DNA of 42,929 nt from a bacterium (GTDB lineage: Bacteria > Verrucomicrobiota > Verrucomicrobiia > Limisphaerales > JAJXZI01): NCBI GenBank assembly GCA_021780115.1, contig JAJXZI010000330.1, positions 1-42,929 of the forward strand. Direction: 5' to 3'. The position numbers were made by a program, and so were the translations under genes. Shown here piece by piece: positions 37,133-42,929 of this stretch (the stretch's first letter is position 1; each line of letters starts with the position of its first letter). The notes beneath the pieces are model-generated. The model searched no databases. It saw only the letters and a list, made by a program, of their open reading frames with translations, and was not told where the DNA came from.

Positions 37133-38113
37133 ATGAAGATCGCGGTCGTCGGCTGCGGCGCGGTGGGCAGTTACTACGGCGCGCAGTTGTGCCGCGCCGG
37201 ATCGGAGGTCCACTTTCTGCTTCGGACGGACTACGAGGTCGTGCGCCGCCAGGGCGTCCGCATCCGGAGTTTCCAGGGCGACTTCACGGTCCGTCCGCAC
37301 TGCGCGACCGAACCGGAAGCCATCGGTCCCAGCGACATGGTAATGATCGGCCTCAAGACGACGGCCAACGATCAGTTTCCCTGCCTGCTGCCGCCGCTGG
37401 CCGGCCCCCACACCGCCGTGCTCACGCTGCAAAACGGCCTGGGCAACGAAGAGCGCCTGGCGGAATTGTTTCCGGCCGGCCAGATCCTCGGCGGATTGTG
37501 TTTCGTGTGCCTCACCCGGAGCGCCCCGGGCGTGATCCAGCACACCGCCCACGGGCGGATCGTCCTGGGCGAGTTCCTGCCGAGGCCGGGGGAACGCGCC
37601 CGGGACGTCGCGCGGCTGTTTCAGCAGGCCGGCGTGCCGTGCGAGGTGACCGCGGATCTCCGGCGCGCTCATTGGGAGAAACTGGTGTGGAATGTGCCCT
37701 TCAACGGCCTCGGGGTGGCGGGCGCCGCCGGCTACGACGCGGTCCTCAACGGCCAGGTGAACCCAGCGGCGCCCCCGGGACCGTGCCTGGCCACCGACGC
37801 GCTGCTGGGCGAACCGCGCTGGACGGCGCTGGTCCGCGAACTCATGATTGAAGTGATCGCCGCCGCGCGCGTCCTGGGGTTGGACATTCCGGAGACCCTG
37901 GCCGACGAGCAAATCGCGCGGACTCGCACGATGGGCGCCTACAAAGCCTCCACACTGCTGGATTTCGAACGCGGCCAGCCGCTGGAGTTGGCCAGCTTGT
38001 TTCGGGAGCCGCTCCGCCAAGCCCGGACGGCCGGGGTGGCGACGCCGCGCCTGGCCGCATTGTGTGACGCGCTCAACCAACTCGAGGCGGGGGCCAACCG
38101 GCGGGCAGCCTGA
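37133..38113 (+). CDS. panE: 2-dehydropantoate 2-reductase (ketopantoate reductase)
   Basis: 326 aa NADPH-dependent enzyme making pantoate for coenzyme A. Rossmann motif MKIAVVGCGAVGSYYGAQL, the segment TLQNGLGNEERLAE, the catalytic-Lys region AHWEKLVWNVPFN, and the C-terminal GAYKASTLLDFERGQPLELASL are all present. It starts 75 bp past the HU terminator. Paralogues of this fold (ApbA family) sometimes act on other substrates, and no other pantothenate gene lies nearby, so the specific reaction is likely but not certain. Confidence 0.88.
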   Translation: MKIAVVGCGAVGSYYGAQLCRAGSEVHFLLRTDYEVVRRQGVRIRSFQGDFTVRPHCATEPEAIGPSDMVMIGLKTTANDQFPCLLPPLAGPHTAVLTLQNGLGNEERLAELFPAGQILGGLCFVCLTRSAPGVIQHTAHGRIVLGEFLPRPGERARDVARLFQQAGVPCEVTADLRRAHWEKLVWNVPFNGLGVAGAAGYDAVLNGQVNPAAPPGPCLATDALLGEPRWTALVRELMIEVIAAARVLGLDIPETLADEQIARTRTMGAYKASTLLDFERGQPLELASLFREPLRQARTAGVATPRLAALCDALNQLEAGANRRAA

Positions 38114-38247
38114 CCGAAAACCAGAATCGGGATGCGCCGGCTGCGACCGCGGAGACCAGCAGGAACCCGCCGATGAGTCGCGCCTGTCAATTCGTCGCCG
38201 GAGGTGACCGGGTTGGCGGCGCTCGGACAATTCCGGCGAAGCGTCGC

Positions 38248-39129
38248 CTACGAACTGGCGCTGGTGTAGTGGCGCAGCGAGAGGCGCCAGACCCATTCGG
38301 ATACCAGTCCGCAGGCCACACCCATCCCGACCAGGAGCAGCGGCAGCCGCGACGAGTCCAGTTTGTCCGCGAGCACCCGCACGGGCACGTTCGACACCAG
38401 CAGCATCGGCAAGGCGAAGGTGAACACCGCCCGGAACACGCCGCGGAACGCCTCGTCCGGGAGGCGGGCGATTTGGAACAGATTGTAGTAGCCCCAGACG
38501 ATGCCCTGAGCGCGGATCGTCCAGAAGCTGGTCGTCGCCAGGAGGAACATGAGCGAGTAGTGGATCCAAACGCCGACCAGGCAGAGCGCGAGAAACGTCA
38601 GCACGTGGCCGGCCGTCAGCACGAGGTGGAGTTGCCGGGCGGCGTAGGCCATCACCGCGATGGCGGTCGCCGCGTTGAGGAACGCGCCCAGATCCACCTG
38701 CCGCAGCGACACGACGAACCGGGTGTTCACCGGCAGGAGCAGGAGGAAGTCGAGTTTGCCGTTGCGCACCAACTCGGAGAGGTTCGTGCAATTGATGAGG
38801 AAGAAGGCCTGGTAGATTTGCTGGATGAAATGGCTGGCGCCAATGAGCAGGACGACCTGCCACTGCGTCCAGGTGCCAATCCGGTTCGTGTGCAGGTAGA
38901 TGACGCCGATGAAGCTGAGCTGGAGCGCGAACCAGAGCAGTTCGACAACGATCCAGAGCAGGAAGTTGCCTTTGAACATCATCTCGCGCGTCACGGAATT
39001 TTTCCAGAGCGCGGCGTAGATGGTCAGATAACGGGCCAGCGTCGCGGGCCGGGGACCGAGCGCGGCAGAGCCGGCACCCTCGGCGTCCGGCTTCGGCGCT
39101 TGGCGATTGGCTCCGGGTATTCCGCTCAT
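38248..39129 (-). CDS. ABC-2 family transporter membrane protein (COG3694-like)
   Basis: 293 aa with about six hydrophobic segments. The segment KGNFLLWIVVELLWFALQLSFIGVIYLHTNRIGTWTQWQVVLLIGASHFIQQIYQAFF followed by LSELVRNGKLDFLLLLPVNTRF is typical of the COG3694 permeases that pair with COG4587 proteins. The N-terminal 30 residues are polar and Pro/Gly-rich. Its start lies 3 bp after the stop of the upstream permease gene. No cognate ATPase is present in this window. Confidence 0.85.
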   Translation of the reverse strand: MSGIPGANRQAPKPDAEGAGSAALGPRPATLARYLTIYAALWKNSVTREMMFKGNFLLWIVVELLWFALQLSFIGVIYLHTNRIGTWTQWQVVLLIGASHFIQQIYQAFFLINCTNLSELVRNGKLDFLLLLPVNTRFVVSLRQVDLGAFLNAATAIAVMAYAARQLHLVLTAGHVLTFLALCLVGVWIHYSLMFLLATTSFWTIRAQGIVWGYYNLFQIARLPDEAFRGVFRAVFTFALPMLLVSNVPVRVLADKLDSSRLPLLLVGMGVACGLVSEWVWRLSLRHYTSASS

Positions 39130-39132
39130 CGA

Positions 39133-39939
39133 TCAGCCTCCCGCCGCGGAGTATTTCTTGATGCCGCGGCTCCAGACGAACCGCGCCAAGGCGTAGGCGA
39201 TCACCACCCAGCCGACTTGCAGCGCGAACCCGCGCGCCAACTCGCCGCCGGTGGCCTTGCCCATGTAGATGCTGATGGGAAAATAAAGCTGGTACGGAAA
39301 CGGCGTGAACGACAGCACCCCCGCCAGCGCCGGCGGCAGGATGTCCAACGGGAATAGGTGCCCGCTGGCGAGGTATTCGAAGGCGAAGAGAATGAAGATG
39401 AACGTGGACACCTCCAACACCCAGAAGGCCAGCAGCGCCATGGTGTAGGACAGGAAAAACTGGAGCAGCGCCGTCAGGACCGTCGAGCTCAGGAAGAGCA
39501 AGAGCACCGGCCACGACGCCGGAAAGACGAAGTACTTCTTCAGGGCCAGGATGAACAGGGCCAGCGGAATGGCCGTGACGGCCAGATACGCGGTCCGGCC
39601 GGAGAGAAACAGGCAAAGGCGGTACCACAGGTAATCCATGGGCTTGAGCAGGAACTGGCTGATGTTCCCGTCCTTGATGTCGGCGGCGATCTGCCAGTCG
39701 TCTTCGTTCACCGCGGTCAACGCGTCCACCACGGTCACCAGCAGATAGTACGAGATCATCTCCGCCAGCGAGTAGGCGCCGATCCGGGCGCCGGCGCCCT
39801 GCCCCGCGTAGATCGTCTGCCAGACGGAAAGGATCGCCACCAACGGAATCAGCCCGAACAGCGCCCGCGCCAGAAAATTGAACCGGTAGGCCAGGTTGTT
39901 CTGGATGCCGATGTTGATGACGTGCCAGTATTTTCTCAT
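39133..39939 (-). CDS. ABC-2 family transporter membrane protein (COG4587-like)
   Basis: 268 aa from MRKYWHVINIGIQNNLAYRFNFLARALFGLIPL; a Met at 39984 would add 15 basic residues. The family's core is seen: ISYYLLVTVVDALTAVNEDDWQIAADIKDGNISQFLLKPMDYLWYRL, where GxISxFLLKPMDY is characteristic, and six membrane spans. It is the first gene of a two-gene unit with 38248-39129. Together they would form the membrane part of an exporter; the ATPase must be encoded elsewhere. Confidence 0.85.
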   Translation of the reverse strand: MRKYWHVINIGIQNNLAYRFNFLARALFGLIPLVAILSVWQTIYAGQGAGARIGAYSLAEMISYYLLVTVVDALTAVNEDDWQIAADIKDGNISQFLLKPMDYLWYRLCLFLSGRTAYLAVTAIPLALFILALKKYFVFPASWPVLLLFLSSTVLTALLQFFLSYTMALLAFWVLEVSTFIFILFAFEYLASGHLFPLDILPPALAGVLSFTPFPYQLYFPISIYMGKATGGELARGFALQVGWVVIAYALARFVWSRGIKKYSAAGG

Positions 39940-39984
39940 CCGCGCCGGCCGCACCGTGTGCCGCCGGCCCTTGCCATAACGCAT

Positions 39985-40304
39985 TTCGCTCCGTTTGCCA
40001 AATGCTGGGTGCGGTCCGCAGGCCGGACCGCGGCCAGTTTCCCGGGATTCCCCCGCAACTGGGGAGCGAATCCGGCTTGCGGCCAACGACCCGGATCCCT
40101 CCTCTCGGAAGGAAGATGATTCACCCGGCGGCCGGCCGTTCGCGGACGCGGATGACGGCGCGGACGAACCGTTGCTGGGCGAAGGGGGCGCCTGGCGTTC
40201 CGGCCCAAATTCATTTGCGAGCCGACCCCTGGGTGACTACCGTAGTTGCCCGACACCCCTGGCGCGTCGTTCGCGCCGGGGCGTTTTTTAGACAATTTGC
40301 GTTT
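39985..40304. other. Divergent region upstream of the phosphorylase gene
   Basis: 320 bp between the permease gene and glgP. It has one 8-bp palindrome (40011-40018/40024-40031) and the terminator-like hairpin 40256-40289 directly before glgP. The plus frame is open through it, but the residues are not conserved in phosphorylases. Confidence 0.5.
40256..40289 (+). terminator. Terminator-like hairpin just before glgP
   Basis: CCCC-T-GGCGCG (40256-40266) pairs with CGCGCC-GGGG (40272-40281) with a bulged T, followed by CG and T6. It ends 16 bp before the glgP start, and no plus-strand gene ends upstream. It may be an attenuator in the glgP leader or end a small RNA. Confidence 0.65.
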
Positions 40305-42509
40305 ATGCCGAATCTGCCGCTGAGTAAAGCCGAGGTGGACGTGTTGGTGGCCGGATTGCACCGGGTGGCGACGAACCTGTGGTGGACGTGGGACCAGGAG
40401 GCGCAGGAGATCTTTGCGGAGCTTTCGCCCCGGGGTTGGACGAACCTCTACCACAACGCCGTGGCCATCCTGCGCGAGGTTTCGGATTACGAACTGCGCG
40501 TGCGGCTCCAAGACCGCCTCTTCGCCGACCGCGTGCGCCAGGTGGTGCAGGCCTTTGACGCCTACCTGGCGGAGCGCGACACCTGGGGCCGCGAACGGGC
40601 GCCGGCGTTGCGGGAACGGCCGGTGGCCTACTTCTCCGCCGAGTTCGGCTTCCATGAAACCCTGCCCGTCGCCGCGGGCGGCTTGGGCATCCTGGCCGGC
40701 GACCACGCCAAGTCCGCCAGCGACCTCGACGTGGGCCTGGTGGGCGTGAGCCTGTTTTACCGCGAAGGCTACTTCATGCAGGCCGTGGACGCGAACAACT
40801 GGCAGACCGAATACTTCGACCGCCTGAATCCGGCCAACCTGCCCATCGAGCCGGTCCTCAACGCCGCCGGCCAGCCGGTGACGGGCGAGGTGGAGATCGC
40901 CATGAGCCGCGTCAAGTTCACCGCTTGGCGCGTGGCCGTCGGGCGCGTGCCGGTGTACTTGCTCGACACCAACCTGCCGGACAACGAGCAGACCTTCCGG
41001 GACCTAACGCTGCACGTGTACGGCGGCGACAGTTCCACGCGGATCATGCAGGAAATCCTCCTGGGCATCGGCGGGGTGCGGCTGCTGCGCGCGGTGGGAG
41101 TCCAGCCGTCGGTCTTCCACATGAACGAAGGCCACGCGGCGTTTCTGACCCTGGAGTTGCTCCGGGAAAAAATTGCCGCCGGAAATAATCTCACCGAGGC
41201 GCTGGCCCAGACCCGGGCCGAATGCGTCTTCACCACCCACACGCCGGTGGAGGCGGGCCACGACCGGTTCACGCCAGGCCTGATGGATTACGCCTTGCAC
41301 GGGTTCCGGTCGCGACTGCCGGCGCCGTGGGAGGAGATTCTGGGGCTGGGGCGCATCGATCCCCGGAACCACTCGGAGGCGTTTTGCATGACGGTGCTGG
41401 CGCTCAAGAATTCGCGCGCGGCCAACGCCGTCAGCGAGTTGCACGGCCGCGTCAGCCGGCGCATGTGGCATTGCCTGTATCCCGACCGCCCGACGGACCA
41501 GGTGCCGATTGGCCACATTACCAACGGCGTCCACACGCTGGGCTGGCTCAAAGGGCCGGTGCGCCGGTTTTGGCGCCGCAAACTGAACGGCGGCGCCGAG
41601 GAAAAGGAGGCCGCCCCGGTCCTGCGCGAGCTTTTCCGGCTGGTTCGCGGCCAACCCGCGAACCCCTGGAAGCGGCTGCTCGGCGAACCGGATTTCTGGC
41701 GCCGGCTGGCCGACCCCGCCTTTCTCTCCGACGAGGAGATTTGGTGCCTGCGTTACCGGCTGCGGCGCGAGATGATCGAGTTCGCCCGGCGCCGCCTGCT
41801 CTTGCAGCACGAGCGCCTGGCGCGCGGCGATTTCATCCGGTTCGACGCGCTCCTCAATCCTGACGCGCTGACCATCGGCTTCGCGCGCCGCTTCGCCACT
41901 TACAAGCGGGCGCCGCTGATCTTCCAGCAATTTGAAAACATCGTGAAGCTCACCCGCGACCGGCAACGGCCCGTGCAGTTCATCTTCGCGGGCAAGGCCC
42001 ACCCGCGCGACGATGCCGGCAAACGCTACATCCAGCACATCATCCACCTCAGCAAGTACAGCGAGCTGCAGGGCCACCTCGTCTTCATTGAGAACTACGA
42101 CATTCACGTAGCCCGCACGATGACCTCTGGCTGCGACGTGTGGCTCAACACGCCACGCCGGCCGCTGGAGGCCTCGGGCACCAGCGGGATGAAGGCCGCC
42201 TGCAACGGGTGTCTCAACCTCAGCATCCTCGATGGTTGGTGGCGCGAGGCCTACGACGGCACCAATGGCTTCGCCATCGGCGAAGACGCCCACGTGGACC
42301 ACGTGGAGGAGCAGGACCGTCTCGACAGCGCCAACCTCTACAAAGTGCTCACGGAGCAGGTCATTCCCTGCTACTTCGACCGCGATGAGCAAGGGATTCC
42401 GCGCAAGTGGATCCAGAGAATCCGCCGGGCCTTCACCACCATCGTTCCGCAGTTCAACACCGGCCGGATGGTGCAGGAATACACGGAAAAATACTACCTG
42501 ACGAAGTAA
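40305..42509 (+). CDS. glgP: Alpha-glucan (glycogen/maltodextrin) phosphorylase
   Basis: 734 aa. It releases glucose 1-phosphate from alpha-1,4-glucans. The TIGR02094-type short bacterial form is recognised by [14 protein letters not shown] at the N-terminus, [67 protein letters not shown] and the PLP-lysine segment [31 protein letters not shown] is the normal start; the frame upstream to 40002 is non-coding. It probably mobilises stored glycogen. A terminator-like hairpin right before the start suggests leader control. Confidence 0.94.
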   Translation: MPNLPLSKAEVDVLVAGLHRVATNLWWTWDQEAQEIFAELSPRGWTNLYHNAVAILREVSDYELRVRLQDRLFADRVRQVVQAFDAYLAERDTWGRERAPALRERPVAYFSAEFGFHETLPVAAGGLGILAGDHAKSASDLDVGLVGVSLFYREGYFMQAVDANNWQTEYFDRLNPANLPIEPVLNAAGQPVTGEVEIAMSRVKFTAWRVAVGRVPVYLLDTNLPDNEQTFRDLTLHVYGGDSSTRIMQEILLGIGGVRLLRAVGVQPSVFHMNEGHAAFLTLELLREKIAAGNNLTEALAQTRAECVFTTHTPVEAGHDRFTPGLMDYALHGFRSRLPAPWEEILGLGRIDPRNHSEAFCMTVLALKNSRAANAVSELHGRVSRRMWHCLYPDRPTDQVPIGHITNGVHTLGWLKGPVRRFWRRKLNGGAEEKEAAPVLRELFRLVRGQPANPWKRLLGEPDFWRRLADPAFLSDEEIWCLRYRLRREMIEFARRRLLLQHERLARGDFIRFDALLNPDALTIGFARRFATYKRAPLIFQQFENIVKLTRDRQRPVQFIFAGKAHPRDDAGKRYIQHIIHLSKYSELQGHLVFIENYDIHVARTMTSGCDVWLNTPRRPLEASGTSGMKAACNGCLNLSILDGWWREAYDGTNGFAIGEDAHVDHVEEQDRLDSANLYKVLTEQVIPCYFDRDEQGIPRKWIQRIRRAFTTIVPQFNTGRMVQEYTEKYYLTK

Positions 42510-42602
42510 CCGCACGGTTTGTTGCGCTTCCCCACATCGGGGCTGATTCCTGCCGGGGGGGTCGGTCGCTTTCGCCCCGCGGTGCCGCGCTTGCGGTCCG
42601 GC

Positions 42603-42929
42603 CTATGGCAACGCGATCGCTCGATAGAAGCGGCGAGGGAAATTCGTGGCGGTGGAATCCAGCAGATCGAACAGCCCCGTCGGCGCTACGTTCGTGCTCA
42701 GCGAAGTCCAGTGGGTGAAATCCTCGGTGGCCTGGAAAACGTAACGCTCGCCGGCGACCGCCTGCAGCGAGACGGCGAATTCCCCGTTGGTGAAGACACC
42801 ACCGGGGGCGAACCGGGCGGGTGGCAACGCGTGCGTCGGATAAAGTTGGCTGGTGGAAATGACCTGTTTCTGGGTGGAGGGGCTGCTCCAGGACAATTGC
42901 GCCGAGGCGGACCCGGCGTTTTCGTAATA
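42603..42929 (-). CDS. C-terminal end of a PA14-domain-type secreted protein (partial)
   Basis: The frame is open to the window edge, so only the last 108 residues are seen. It begins YYENAGSASAQLSWSSPSTQ KQVISTSQLYP, which is the end of a PA14 domain (carbohydrate-binding or adhesive). Then comes the beta-rich tail FAVSLQAVAGERYVFQATED FTHWTSLSTNVAPTGLFDL and ATNFPRRFYRAIALP, a C-terminal module common on verrucomicrobial surface proteins. The rest of the gene and any catalytic domain lie outside. Confidence 0.8.
   Translation of the reverse strand, partial: YYENAGSASAQLSWSSPSTQKQVISTSQLYPTHALPPARFAPGGVFTNGEFAVSLQAVAGERYVFQATEDFTHWTSLSTNVAPTGLFDLLDSTATNFPRRFYRAIALP

Noticed and set aside
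36827-39628. Minus-strand open frame of 933 codons
   Set aside because: It overlaps HU, panE and a permease gene; the residues are Arg/Gly/His/Ala-rich and match no family. The permease frame is clearly the real one.

Overview
This GC-rich window (roughly 60-65% G+C by eye) most likely comes from a Verrucomicrobiota genome, probably of the Limisphaerales/Pedosphaera type. The placement is inferred. It rests on two prepilin-type proteins with the [20 protein letters not shown] leader, a PA14-type secreted protein, a 41-residue basic protein (MSKQYNK...), a sigma/anti-sigma/DUF4097/DUF6249 operon, a CruF-like carotenoid gene, few Shine-Dalgarno sequences, and many short GC-rich palindromes, some inside coding sequence. 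Only standard chromosomal genes were recognised: no rRNA, tRNA, CRISPR array or transposase gene.

Layout. 1-3.3 kb: the 3' end of aspS, a CruF-like membrane protein and cysK. 3.5-4.4 kb: no credible protein gene, but on the minus strand a very densely structured RNA of about 850 nt with a closing helix, several GNRA-capped hairpins and a terminator-like hairpin at its 3' end. 4.6-7.5 kb: a tiny basic protein, a lipoprotein, an M23 peptidase and a prepilin-type protein. 7.6-10.7 kb: a minus-strand ECF sigma / zf-HC2 anti-sigma / DUF4097 / DUF6249 cluster. 10.9-19.7 kb: a TauE-like permease, two large secreted proteins of unknown function, a Tat-exported TIM-barrel protein, leuD, pdxH and a hypothetical. 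19.8-25.9 kb: gyrB and gyrA with a vapBC-like toxin-antitoxin pair between them, all on the minus strand. 26-29.1 kb: a compact ABC exporter operon that also carries a pseudopilin. 29.2-34.6 kb: a type III restriction-modification system whose mod gene is frameshifted and whose two genes both carry in-frame palindromic inserts, separated by a palindrome-rich island. 34.6-42.9 kb: an N-carbamoylputrescine amidase, a Ser/Thr kinase, HU, panE, two ABC-2 permeases, an alpha-glucan phosphorylase and the end of a PA14-type protein.

The strongest lead for something undescribed is the structured RNA at 3512-4362(-). It matches no RNA class I can name: I looked for RNase P, tmRNA and group I/II intron signatures without success. 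Next are the toxin-antitoxin pair inside the gyrase gene cluster, and the palindromic elements that have entered both restriction-modification genes without breaking frame at the insert sites.
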